Shown piece after piece: positions 13,314 through 25,804 of a stretch of 64,000 nucleotides of DNA (positions are counted from its first letter, which is position 1; every line of letters starts with the position of its first letter). The position numbers and the translations under genes were made by a program. Source of the stretch: Daphnia pulex. Lineage: Eukaryota; Arthropoda; Branchiopoda; Diplostraca; Daphniidae. The stretch is taken from assembly GCF_021134715.1 (NCBI RefSeq), contig NC_060021.1, positions 10,076,501 through 10,140,500 of the forward strand, given 5' to 3'. The notes beneath the pieces are model-generated. The model did not search any database, was not told the origin of the DNA, and worked only from the letters and a program-made list of their open reading frames with translations.

Positions 13314-13615
13314 GAAGTAACTGGGACTGCTGTCGATTGCTAATGTTAGCCAGTATCGTCAACCATGTACAGTTATTTTCGTTCTCGAAATCGCTTGTTT
13401 GCTTTCACCATTACACTGTTCGGCAAGTATTCACGTATTCCTTTGAGTTTTCAAGATCTCTGGTGTACCCTTTTCTTGTTCCAAATTCTTCTCCAACTTG
13501 TAGATTTTCCTTTCATCTATTTGTTTCGTTTTTTCAACTAAATTTCATTGTTGGATGAATTCGGCTGGATTGGTGATACGTTTAGCACAATAATGTACAG
13601 TCGATTATATTTTAT

Positions 13616-13621
13616 AATAAA
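13616..13621 (+). terminator. polyadenylation signal of MEPCE
   Basis: AATAAA about 300 bases after the MEPCE stop, in an AT-rich context; the first such hexamer on the plus strand after the gene. Confidence 0.6.
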
Positions 13622-13629
13622 AGACTGTT

Positions 13630-16600
13630 GAATCAGAATTTCGCAATAGAGATACAGTACCTATCTGTATGTTACGTTTGAAACGGAAAGGGTTGGGTAA
13701 CAGAAATTCTAAATTTTTTACTTCTCAGTTTTGTTTTATTAGGCTTTGTAGGAAGGGGCAGAATCAGATATCCCATCCTCTGATGTAAAAGAAATATCCG
13801 ACGAAAAATAGAAATGCCTACAAGTTTTTAGTTGCCATCCCCTTAAATCTAACCATAGTATCCAAGGTAACTAAGAATCGTTTCTAATGTTATATTTCGG
13901 TATTGTAGTAAGATAAAATTTTACTATTCATTAGAAATGCCAGTCATTCAGACATCGGACCAATAGGAGGTAAGGGATGTTTAAGTAACCCCTCCCCCCC
14001 CCCTACAGACAAAAAAGATAACCCTTAATGTTTTTTATTCTTCAGTTTGGTTCTGTTTGAGCTTGAAATAATTATCTTTTCGTATTTCAAAAAGAGCTTT
14101 TATTACATACCAAAGCCAACGATGAAAAAACCGTCATTGAGTTACGCAATCTGAAAGGTGTAAAGGGCAGTATTACAGTCATAAACCAACTTCTTTTAAG
14201 TTACAGCTAGCTATAAATCTTCGAATTTCTAAATTTTTCTAATTTCAAAATAGTTGGCGAAACTCGACAAGAACTAAGCGAAGTGGCCACTCGACTTACT
14301 ACCAGAAAAAGGGTGTGTGTAATATAAACCGTTGCAATCGAGATGCTTTATTTTGTCTGTTATTTTTTTTTTTCTTGCTTGCAGAATGGGCCGGAAAATC
14401 CTAGAAAATCCCAATTTCGAAAAAAAAATATCTATGCGGTAAAGTGTGGGTAACGAAAGAAAGGGAGGAGAAGGCATTACTTTCCGGTATTGTTGTAGAT
14501 AAGTAATATTTCAAAAAATACAAACCGTTTCTTTGTTTTTAAAAAAAAGCAAATATGTATTTAGACTCTGACGGTGGGACCCACAGGGCAAGATAAACAT
14601 AAGAACATACACACAACCGTTTGCGTTGCTCCCAGGCCCACCATAAGACAAGCGAGAGAAGAATACGATGATAATGAAAGAAAAAGTGAACCGTATACAT
14701 CCCCTGCGAAGTTTCTGGATCCCTTCTATACTATACTCGCCCCTACTACAAGAAAATGTTGAGTAGTGCCAGGAATTCACATTTTTCAAGGATTTGCTGT
14801 TTTTTAAAAACTATCGACGAAAAGGTAAGCCTTAATTTTTTTACCTTATCTTTATACCGAATCGAACGTCGAATTCAATTGGAATTTTGGGGTTTGCAAC
14901 TTGAAAATCTGTTTTCATTTGGAGTTGGTTTATAAAAATTGAGGTTGAGTTGCCAAATGTGATTCAGATACCGGGAATGTTTGTTTCCGTCCGTTGACAT
15001 CCACAACGGAATGTATACACAGCGCTAGGCCTATGCCTATTTTTATCTACATTTTGAGATTTCCGTTTCCAGGTCATTGAAATGTTTGTTTAGGTTCCGG
15101 ATCTTGTAATAAGGTTCACGTACTGCGTTGAAAAAATAATTTTTTGTGCGTCATACAATATCAAATAAGCGTAAAACATGCATTCACGATATTTCGCTAT
15201 TTAATTGGCGAATCGCGAAATGTCGCCGAATGAAATAAAAATGTTTTCCATTCGAACCAGTACCTAACGCCATCTTTGATTTAACGGAGTCACCAAATTT
15301 AGTTCCGTTTATTGATACCAGATCCTCGAACTGGAGTGAAAATGGAAAATAAAAAAAAAACAAAAAAAAAAGAAGTTGAAGGGGGCCGCTTTTTAAAAGA
15401 AATCCCATTTTCAAAAATACTCCAAGACCTCTTAAGTCGGCTTGCAAACTGAGAAGCTGATGGCATACACGTAGCCCACTGGGCACTCTAGCCCGTCAGC
15501 AAAGAACGGCAATGGGAATGCCTTTTCAGTAACCATATCTGGGAGATATATCTTTGGCTCTATATACAGGTTTTTCCAAAGTTAAAAGTCCTGGCTCTGA
15601 AAATGAGAGACAATATAAATAAACTTCGCCGAATTTCCGTTGTGATTGAACTGTGCCGATTAGGAGGAATTCAAAACGGGTCAACTAAATTAAACTAAAC
15701 CCCAGCTCTTTCCAATCATTGTACCGGTTTTTATGCATATTGCATAGCATGTAAACAGAACCCCAAAATGCGGTTAAGAGAAAAAGTATTGCAAAATAAT
15801 TCCTCGGGCGTGACAACAATCCTCAGTAGTTCCCGGCAGTTCCATCAAACTAGTTTACTAGTATACGAAAAACCTTTTTTCAAATCCATTTTATACTATA
15901 TAAGCCATACTGACTAGATATGTCTCTTGAGTTAAATAGTAATTGTGTTGCTAACCAAATGAAAAGGAAAAATGGACTATCAGTTAAGTTCAGATATTGT
16001 GGCCAGAGGCAATCGACAAAGTCCTTAAGGTGTTTCTTCTTTGAGTTTGAATTTACGAGGTCTCTCTACCTGTTTTTCGTTGTTTTGGTACTCTTATATA
16101 TGATAGTTCTCAGATGCATTAGACGTACGGTACGATTTTTTAAGGAATAGTGGTACAAATAACTTTGGGAAAGGTCTTCAAGTTCGGACTCTCTATACCA
16201 AAACAATTGAGAGGGCAATTAACCTGAATTGCTATTTTTTTTTTCCTGTTTACAATACACAGGTATAGTCCTGCATGTATTTTGATCATAAGAATATGCT
16301 TCTCACACTCTTACGTAATCGGGTATTATTTCAATGACCAATATTAAATGAGGACATTTAGACAAAGACATTTTATCAATCAGGTTTTGCAAAAATTCGA
16401 GTTCCTTTATCCTTAATAGAAAAAGAATAACATGCACTTTGATAAACGATTGAATCATATAATAATCCTTTAAACGCCATTCATGGAAAAATCATGTACG
16501 CAGGTTTATGTAAAAACAAAATGGATATTGTCAGTCCCGGTAAAGCCAAAACCGTTTATACTTTGAAGTAAAATGTAACAAATGGTTGTTTTCTGGAGGG

Positions 16601-17700
16601 GAGATTGTTTTCAACGCTCTATAGAACAGTCACGAATTACATCGGTGTAGAACCAAATAAGCCATGACGCAATGGAGCGGACCATTCGTTGGCTGGCGCA
16701 GAGAGAGAACCCAGGGCAGTGATGTAACGCTGGCTCACACATTATGCTGCCGACCGTTGCTACCCCTCAAGGCGGCTATATACTCTCCGCTCTCTCCTTA
16801 TATTCTCTTTCTCTCTCTCCCATTTCTATTCTTTCCTCTCTCTCTCTCTCGTCCTTCTTTAGTGCAGAGTTACACCATCGTCATGTTATCTGTAATCCTT
16901 GTCTGGGCGACTCAACGCTGCAAGGCTCTAAACTTGTTACAAAAGGACACGAAAACAAAATCACTACTATACCAAAAAGTGTTGGCTCGGAGGCATTTTT
17001 TCGACAGCAAGAAAAAACATTTTTCAAATTGATTCCCGAATTATTAAGAGTTCCACTCGAGTTGTCGTTTGATATCAAGGTTTTTATTTTCGGTGTATAT
17101 ATATATATAATACTGTGTGTACCGGCTAACGTCTCTGACTGGAAGAGTGTGTTCGAAACAGGTTTTTCCCTCGACCATGTATATATATTCACAGCAAACG
17201 ACCGCGCTGCCGTGAAAGCTAAACGCGGACACAAAGAAATGGAAAGAGAAGACGACGTACGTGTATAAAACGATTCGGATAGCAACTGCCAAAGTCTGGA
17301 ACCCCGCGCCGTCGGACTCGGACCGCATTTCTAACCAGCTGTTCCATATATGAAGTTTATCCAGCGACGTAACCAGTCTGCCTGTGTTGCTGCAGACCAA
17401 TCGCATCGTGTGTGTATATTCACAACAGTCTCGGCAACCAGCAGCAGCAGCAAAGTGTTGAAACAAATAAAAGACTCTAGCTCAGCCTAGAGCTTTTTCC
17501 TTTTCTCTGTACATTTAAATGAGATTTACGACCGATACAAAATCTGCTGGTCGTATTGGGTTCGAAGGAAACAACTTATAATAATACACAGGCCAGTTTC
17601 AAACTGAATGTTTCAAATGCAGCATAGGGAGAGAGTCTAATGTGGACACGGCTCTTAATGTAAACTCAAAAACCTTGGAAACGTCATCGTCTCCGCGGAC
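13630..17700. other. non-coding region
   Basis: No supported gene. It contains a C-run near 13988-14002, poly-A tracts near 15350-15372, a CGCCATCTT copy of the recurring motif at 15269, and a long CT-rich pyrimidine tract at about 16788-16860. The 16.6-18.0 kb part probably holds the promoter and 5' leader of the CENP-B-like gene starting at 18070, but I could not fix a transcription start. Confidence 0.45.
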
Positions 17701-17715
17701 GACTTACAGAGGAGA

Positions 17716-17735
17716 GTGGTGGTGGTGGTGGTGGT
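17716..17735 (+). repeat. (GGT)n microsatellite
   Basis: About seven uninterrupted GGT units followed by a G run, upstream of the CENP-B-like gene. A (TCC)n-like run follows at about 17867-17885. Confidence 0.85.
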
Positions 17736-18069
17736 GGGGGGGACTCGAATTTCAGTTCAAAGACCTTGAGGTAGGTTGCAAGATATGCGCCACATCGTCT
17801 TGTTCTTCTTCAGCCAACAGCCGGAGGCTTATATACTCTTTCAACCCTCTTACTGCTCGCAGCCGCTCCTCCTCCTCCTCGTCTTCCTGACTTTTGCTGT
17901 TGCTGCTCTTACTCGGACCTCTTTTGCAAGTCATTTGCTCCACACTCTCTTTTAGCCCGGACACAACAGCGGAACGTGCTCGCCAGTGTCTGTGAATCGT
18001 GAGAGCGGAGCACATGAGTTTGCTGGGTGTGAGTAGACGATACGACTTGGAGTGCTGGTACGTTACACG

Positions 18070-20824
18070 ATGGCGGGCCCGGCAGCGCAACAGCAGCAGT
18101 CTCCACCAGCACCAGCACCTCCTCAACTTGCACCATCAGCAGCGGCGCCGAAAACTCGACTCGGATTGTCTCTGTCTGAACGGATTAAAGTAATCGAAGC
18201 ACGGCAGATGGGCAAATCCATGCGGCAGGTCTTTTCATCTCTCACACACTCTTCTGCTATACAGGATAACCTGTTGTCCTAAGCTGGTAACCGCGTTAAA
18301 GCAACTAAAATAGAATGTTGAACGATTGTCTTTCAGTTAGCTGCCCAATTCGGCTGCGGGAAAACGCAGATTCTCAATACGCTTGCTCAAAAGGAGAGAT
18401 ATATTCGCGAATGGGAAGTGATGGGACGGAATAATCCTTCAATCGGTGCACGGAAACGCTTTCGACACACACGAAACGAACAGATCAACCGCTCTGTTCA
18501 CGAATGGTATATCTCTTCGATTTAACTATTATAGCTTCTTTATTGATTTTCAATTGTTATTTCTGATATCAATTCTCAAGTTGTCGACGTACATATGCTG
18601 CTTTTACAACACTATACTTTTTAAGTTGAGAATCATTTCATTACAAATTATTGGTCCATTCATTTCTAAAAGTATATTATAAAATATTATTAAAAAATTG
18701 TAGCAGATATTCGTTCGAAGACATGTGGCACTTTCACTGCCATTTTTGTTATTAGGAATTAATTATTTTCGTAAAATGTTATGCCTTTTCATAAAATTGA
18801 TAACCCAATTTATTATTTTTTAAAAATTCCTTACTCAATCAATTAGGTATCAACAACAGGCAGCAAGTGGCCTTCGGATAACAGGCCCCATGCTGCAAAA
18901 ACAAGCCAGACACTATGCCGCTCATTTAGGAATAATGAATTTTGCAGCTAGCAATGGATGGCTTGCAAACTTTCGAAGATTCTACAACATCATTAGCGTA
19001 AGCAAATTTTTAAAAATGTGCTCCCACATTTGTTCTTATATCCTGACTAGTAGAGTAACCTAATATTCTGTAACAGATTAAGGAAAAGTAAGTTACAGTT
19101 CACGGTTTCTATTCATCCAAGTTAAACCGTTGCCGTTTAGTTTTATTTTGATTATCAATTAAATATATTAAAAAACTTCCCATCGGGTTCTTAGTTTTAA
19201 GGAAACTAATAAGAGGAACATTGTTATGTCTACTGAAGATGAAAGGCAGTATACGCGTTGCATAATATTGACATTACTGATATGGCCTGGTAGATTTATG
19301 GCGATACATAGGGATAATAACTGTAGATAAGAAACTTTCAGACGGTTATGTCAGTTACCAGTTATGTTATCGTGATATTGAAATGATTTCTATTTTTTAA
19401 TAATTATCTGTAGTTTTATTGGTTTATCGCAAAATATTTGACCTAACCCAATAAAACTTTCGATTGATTACTTTTGTCTAGTGCTCTCCACATCCAAGGA
19501 AAAGGAAGTTAGCTACTCCTCTTCAGCCAGAGAGAAATGGAGAAGATCACGATCCGCAAGCCAGCACTTCAAAATACCAACCTGATGCAGAATTCGTACC
19601 AGTTGGATGTGATGAAACTACCAAAAGATCTCCACAAATACCACCTGACAACCCCAATGAAAAGGATCCGTTATTGGAAGAAAACCACCAACGGGAAGTA
19701 GATCCCATTTCCACGATTCGCATCAAATCAGAACCAGCATCTGAAGATGAAGATCGCATAGGGAGTTTTTCTTCCGGCAATCAATATTTAGAGAGGCCAT
19801 CAGAACGAGCGATCCAGCAACAAAATTTAGTCGTGGTAAGTTTTATTCTTCCTAATGTATAAAACAAATAATCAATTTAAAACGTGTCTCATAATTTTCA
19901 TGACAGAAAGAAGATCAGTCATCAGGGAAAGTAGATGGGTCTCATCTTATTGGATCTTCTAAGCCAAACGTGAACTCGTCATTGACCATAAATCAGTAAT
20001 GAACTTTGTATGATCTAAGTAAATCAAGGTTTTTAAACAGTTTGTTTTTTCCCCCAGTCGAAAACGTCGACTCCTCCAGTTACAACTTATAGACCAATCA
20101 GCACCACCCCCAAAAAATATAGGGCATTCAAAAATAGCTGAAACCAATCAAGCGATTGGCGTGATGGAAGAAAGAAGATTGCCGAGACTTGATCCGATAC
20201 CCCCATTAAAAGGTTGCATATTTTTTATCGAAGCTTCATAATTTCTCGTTTTTAATTCTAATTATTCAATACTTTCTAGTATATTCAACTGAACTCCTGA
20301 ATCTTGCTCGTGCGAAAGGTTTGCTCACCGTCACAATGAAAGATGACTGTGGCAACGAGTGGGTAGAAATTCGGCATTCCATCGCATTTTACCGAGTTCC
20401 AAGCCATGGATATCCGACACACTTGTCACGGCTCGTTGTTGACTCTAGTCTCCAATATTACCTCGAAGTGCTGGGCCACTGCGTCCAAAAAGGATCTCTA
20501 ATCTTTAAGGATGCCAGCTATAGTTTTAATTACACCGAAGCCGCTTCGATTCTAGATGACTTGAGCGGCGGGTACACAGTTTGTGATGGCATTGAACTTT
20601 TGTCAGACAGAGTTGCCGATCTGCATATGAAGAACGTCCAAGAATTGGGAAGTTCTGAAAACATGTACGCAACACTTCCCGATCAAAGGTTCCGATCAAC
20701 CGACTGTAGCGTGTGGATTGATAGTCGAATTGGATTGAAATGTTTAGCATGCAAGTTGGCGAGCAGTAATTTTATTGCTAACACTCCGATGGATTTACGC
20801 TGCCCATCGGTTTATAACTCGTGA
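18070..20824 (+). CDS. CENP-B/Tc5-type HTH protein with C-terminal cysteine module
   Basis: Seven exons: 18070-18228, 18337-18506, 18847-18997, 19482-19835, 19907-19995, 20058-20212, 20280-20824; they join in frame to 540 residues. After a Pro/Gln-rich start, residues about 30-75 form a psq-like HTH (LSLSERIKVIEARQMGKSMRQ split by an intron from LAAQFGCGKTQILNTL). Residues about 100-160 match a CENP-B/Tc5 second HTH (ITGPMLQKQARHYAAHLG then FAASNGWLANFRRFYNI). The middle is acidic and disordered, with IRIKSEP resembling a sumoylation site. The C-terminal ~180 residues are unrecognised except for a closing FRSTDCSVWID plus LKCLACK cysteine pattern. No DDE transposase domain is present, so it is best read as a domesticated, pogo-derived DNA-binding protein, probably nuclear. 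The first donor (CAG then GTCTTT) is weak; the others are good. A possible AATAAA lies at 21559. Confidence 0.85.
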
Positions 20825-20829
20825 TCCCA

Positions 20830-21490
20830 TTTTGACCACGATTATTTTAAAATTGTTGAATTTGTTTTTTAAAAAATAGTTATTGAATAATCAACTGTGA
20901 TGGCTGCTTGTGTAATAGCTTAAAATGTCAGATTTATTATAAATCTGATGGTGATTTGCCGTTAGAGAAAATTTTACTGGTTGCCGTTCACTCGATGAAA
21001 AAAGTATCGAGATTTGTGTAACTCTCCAGAATCCACCGTGATTCCAGATCTGCATTGAATACAATCCTTTTCTGCTTCATTCAAAGTCTTGTATGTATCA
21101 ACATCGGTAAAATGCTTAATTCAGTTATCTGACCAAGTAATATCATCAGTATGTAACCTGGAATGTTTTTGAGTAAAGCAACCTATCCTAATAGCCGAAT
21201 CTGTAAAGTGTGGCAACTGTTATTTGTTTAGATTTAACTAGCCGTTATAACCAAAGTAACCATAGAGTCTATGGTTATACACTGATTATATACGCTAAAA
21301 AAGTCATGGTGATCATGAATGTTAAATATGTAATTATGTTTCATCTTTAAAGAAATTAGAATCATTATTTCTTCAAATATTATTTATTATTATATTTAGA
21401 TTACTGTTTTATATATTTACATTTCAAATTCGCTTGAAAGGGTTCGTAGTTCCAGCAGTAGAGGTCTCTAGGTCTACGATATCAATTAAA
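20830..21490. other. 3' flank of the CENP-B-like gene
   Basis: AT-rich, probably 3' untranslated sequence and spacer. It holds two short hairpins with 9-bp arms and 3-base loops: TCAGATTTA near 20928-20948, and TAACCATAG near 21258-21280. No gene seen. Confidence 0.45.
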
Positions 21491-22473
21491 ATATTCGAGC
21501 GCCATCTCTGTTGTATTATAATTTTAATGCACCAACAAGTTAATTTTGTAATTATAGAAATAAATGTTGGTGAAAATATATTGCTGTTTATTAAAGTTAT
21601 TATTAACTAGTGTATCCGTTCCGTTTTCCGTCGAACCCTTAACGGTTTAGTAAATCTTTTATAAATCTTTTACTCGAATGCTCCACCCTAGATGGCGAAA
21701 TCGTCGTGCTAAGACGATAACGACTTTGTTTCACTTTGGAATTTCTTTGATAGTTTGATTCTTTCGTTACCGTTGATTGTTGAATTGAAAGAAATATGGC
21801 GACCACATTGCGACTTGCGAGTGTCCGGATCGGGGTCATTACGTCAACAATATGTGCCGTATTAAAACAGCACAGCAACTATGCATAGTAGTGAAAACTG
21901 AAAAGCAACATGGAGTGTGGATTTTCGGGGAGAAATTGACAGCTCTAGGAGAAGGAACTATTGCATTGGAGGACCGTAAAGCGAGTTATTATTCCAGCAG
22001 CCCTATATCGATTCTAACAGCTGCTGGAAGATTTTGCTATGACAGAATTTGATAAAGCCCTTTGTCAATGAAAGCAATGCAATTTGAAGCAGGTGGCTTC
22101 CATGGTAAGTTGAAAAATGAACATAAAGGTTCATACAATTAAACATGTGGTTTTTGTCATAAAACAAACTAATGTTTTGTTACACTTTACTACAGCAAAA
22201 ACGAATCCTCTCTGGATCTTGACGAAGAAGTGGCTAGAGTTACCTTTGAGACTGTCATCAAAGTGGAGAAAGAAAAAAAGAAACTTTTTCTACTCCCTTC
22301 GAGACTGTCACTGTATGGAAGGCTGTCACAAAACATGTTAACCAGGAAACAAGTGATGTAAACCAACTTCTGAAACTCAGTGATGTCTGTTTAATGTTCG
22401 TGTCAACTGCCCACCGAGGACCACCCAGTCAATGAACCACCAACCTAATTGCAACCTGCTGCAGCCAGCACTG

Positions 22474-22598
22474 AGAACATGGTACGGCAGTTGCAGACCC
22501 ACAAGAGCTCCTGGCCGTTCCTCAAGTCTGTGGCTGTAACGGAAGTCCACAACTTCTATAAGATCATCAAGATTATAAAGAGTTGATAACTGCGACTT
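22474..22598 (+). pseudogene. bromodomain fragment, degenerate
   Basis: The plus frame at 22480-22587 reads MVRQLQTHKSSWPFLKSVAV and then EVHNFYKIIK. This matches the start of a bromodomain: helix Z, the WPF shelf and the ZA-loop (D/N)YYKIIK motif, as in PCAF/GCN5, BPTF and BAZ proteins. Where PMDL would be expected the frame instead meets two adjacent stops, and a donor-like GTGAGT follows at 22599. The rest of the domain (helices A-C with the conserved Asn) is not visible downstream. The flanking 21.85-22.45 kb has short open pieces in shifting frames. It looks like a decayed exon copy and cannot encode an acetyl-lysine reader as it stands. Confidence 0.6.
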
Positions 22599-22599
22599 G

Positions 22600-23570
22600 G
22601 TGAGTTTATTGGCATCATTATCAATATTTCGTGTATTAATTTAACAGTAAATGGTAAAGGTAAAGTTCTCACGCGTATCCGTGACACTCCGTGAATTTTG
22701 TACTACTTACCGAAAGTTATCGTCGTGTGCTTTTTGCTGTATGAATCGCTTTGCTTGGATCCGTGATAGCGTGGACAAAGTCGTTGGTCTTTTCCGAATA
22801 TTTTTTTTCCTGATGTATATTCTTTATTATATATGGAGTTTAACATGTTTCAGCTGATGCAGTGTTTACAAATTATTTGTTGCTTTAATATTTTCAAGTG
22901 GAACATTGTTTCTAAATGATAGAAATTTAATTCTAGTAAAGTAGTAAATAATGAATAATAAAATCAAGTTTCTATAGAATATTAATGTATAATTAATGTT
23001 AATTATGAAACTGCTAATAATAATCGTTTCTTTTATTTTTAATAGGTTCAAAACCTATAGCCTTCTGTTGCTTAAGTTGGCGTGATGAAGTACCAGTGGT
23101 GAAGTCAGAAATGGAAACAGGTATTGCTTTAATTTTCTCATGTTTCATATACACACTTAATTTCTGGAATATTTGTTTAGTTTAATGTAAGTGGGAAGTA
23201 GAGAGGATAGAGAAAATTCTTTTTGTATATGAAAAAAAAAATGCTCTGACTTATTTTAAGAGAAGTTCTACATAAGAAGACATTTAGTCATGTAGGGTTG
23301 GAAATTGTGTTGGAATTTGTTGGTATAGTTAAATGTGTGCAGGTCATGGGCTGCCAAACTGAAGCTTATCTTCTGCAGGAATTCTTTTGAATAGAATAAC
23401 CAATGAAGTGTTGTTGGCTCTTAACTAGTACTATCTGACTGTGTGTAAGGCCTTTTTAGTTTTTACATGCTAAGTCATTTCTTCAATCATTCTTCATCTC
23501 ATTTCTCCAATGTTAATTGCTATTTATTAAGTTAGTTTTAAGCCTAAACCATTTGGTATTCATTTTGATA
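22600..23570. other. AT-rich spacer
   Basis: No gene supported. Small open frames (for example 22651-22857) have no recognisable similarity and could be further debris of the bromodomain copy. Confidence 0.4.
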
Positions 23571-23794
23571 TTGGTTGTTGACTTGTTGTAGACCTATTCC
23601 AATCCCCAGCAACGTCAACCTGCAGAAGGAAAGGCCAGTTTGCATGGCCTTCACATTCGAAGGTCACGGAGATCATTACGTAAAACGTGTCATGCAGTGG
23701 TGTAGAGGTTGGGTGATAAGGGGGCGTGTTTCATCATTATCAAGCAGGTACAATACCCGCAAGGCTTAAGAGGTTAGGATGCGAAAAAAATCGT

Positions 23795-25800
23795 ACAAAA
23801 GGAGAGAGAAAAGGCGATGCAAATCAGTCGAGTGAGAATCTCCGACACGGCAACAACCGCTGCCCACTATTTGTCACCAACTTCCTTTTTCATCGTATTG
23901 AACCAGTTCAAGCATAGGTAAATATTAATTATTTTTGTCGTGAATCAATTCTATCTAGTTTCTAGTTGTTATAAATTTGATATGACCAGTTTTAATTGAA
24001 ACTTTATTTTCGAATTGTTTATTGTATAGTTAACTATGGCTTTGTACTGCTGTTGGTTGTTGTATCGTTGATAACTGGGTCGACCACGAGTGTACCGATG
24101 TCTGGGTATGGTGGATTCCAAGCAACAGCAGCGAAAGAATAGTACACCACGTTGCAGCCTTGAAACACAACAACGTCAACATGCGTAATACCTACTTACT
24201 ACACCATCAAGGCTCCAAGACTACACGAAAACTTACGCTTCCCTGAGCTACTACACGGAAGTATTTCTCTGCCCCGAGTTACACAGAGTTACATCATCAA
24301 AGCGGCTGAGTACTACCCAGAGGCTCCCAATTACTATTGTCGTCATAGCTACTACACCGAGGCTGCAGTTTGTTACACCACCAAGGCGGTTGAGTACCAC
24401 ACAGAAGCGTCTAAGTACTACACTGAAACCTACTGCCGCGCACTATTTGTCACCAACTGCCTTCTTGCCATCGTATTGATCCAGTTCTCAATAATGGGTA
24501 AATATTCATTTTTATTTTGAGTCGTGAAGCAATGCTATCCTTTTTAGTTGTAGATGTAAACAGTTAAAATAGAAAATTAATTTTCAAATTGTTTATTGTA
24601 TAGCTAACTATGGCTTTGTGCTGCTTTTTGGTTTTGCATCGTTGATGGCTGTGTCCAACATTGGTGTACCGATGTCTCGTGGGTATCGCGGATAGCAAAC
24701 CGCAACGCCGCTGCCTTACTACACAACAACAACAACAACAACATACGCAACAGTCGGTTACTACACCACCAAGTCTTCAGAGTATTACACCGAAACTTAT
24801 GATGCCCCGAGCTACTACATCGAGCTCCGATATATAAGTCTGCCCTGAGCTACATTACCAAAGAGCCGGAGTACTACCCCAAAGCGCCCAAATACTACAT
24901 TAAAACCTACGCTGCTCCTAGCTACTACACCGACGCCCCGAAGTATTACTCTGCGTATAAGGAGTCGTCTAATAAAAAAGTCGTATTAAAGGAAAGAGAA
25001 AAGGAAGTAGAAATCAGTCGAGTGAGGATCTCCGACACGTCAACAACTGCAGTGTACTGTCTGTCACCAACTGCATTCCTCATCGTGTAACCAAATCGCA
25101 ATCATGGGTAAATATTCAGTTTTTTTATGGAGTATCGTATCCATTCCACATTTTAAATATGTTAATTTAGTAATAATTGAAAAATACATTAATGACAAGT
25201 GTTGCATCATTTCTAAGCAGGTACAATTACCGCACTGCTCGAGTTGAAAGGTTAATCAGTAGAAGGAAAAACTTTAAAACGAAAGAGAAATGTCGATAGA
25301 AGTCAATGAGCATCTCCGATATGCAACAACCAGTTCGCAATTATGGGTAAACAATATTTTTTTTTTTTATTTACCTATGTATCGATCCCACTTTTCTATT
25401 TTTGTTAGAATGCCAGTTATAAGTGATTATTAATGTTGAAACTAATTGTTTAGTTAACCATAGCGTCTGCCCCGAGCTACACCACCAAGGTACCGGAGTA
25501 CTACACGAATACGTATGCTGCCCCAACCTACTACACCGAGGCTGCCAAGTGCAACTCTGTCCTCAGCTACTTACTGCACCAATCCTAAGTACTACTTTGT
25601 TCCCATCTACTACACCGAAGCTCTAGCTTATTACATCCCCGAAGCGGTCTACTATTACACCGAAGCGCCTAAGTACTACACTGCAACCTACGCTGCACCA
25701 CGGAGCCATCGGAATACTAAATCATAACCTAGCCTACTACACCGCCCCGATCTACACAACCACATCTGAGCCGGACATATTTTTATACAGCGCCTTCAAT
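23795..25800 (+). pseudogene. decayed tandem array of tyrosine-rich YYTEAPKYY repeat genes
   Basis: At least four related 5' segments occur near 23800-23926, 24425-24497, 24985-25107 and 25270-25346. Each ends in ATGG (ATAG in the first) followed by GTAAA, so exon 1 of the ancestral gene carried little more than the start codon. Two are followed by an exon 2 (24031 and 24604) coding for a hydrophobic signal peptide and then repeats such as YYTEAPKYY, TYAAPSYY and TKEPEYYP; the last exon 2 starts near 25453 and lacks the signal peptide. Frameshifts and stops break every copy; for example the signal peptide at 24031 runs into two stops. The longest intact piece, 25568-25727, ends TEAPKYYTATYAAP. 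Secreted Tyr-rich repeat proteins of this kind are likely structural (cuticle-like), which is inference. Confidence 0.78.
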
Positions 25801-25804
25801 TTTC

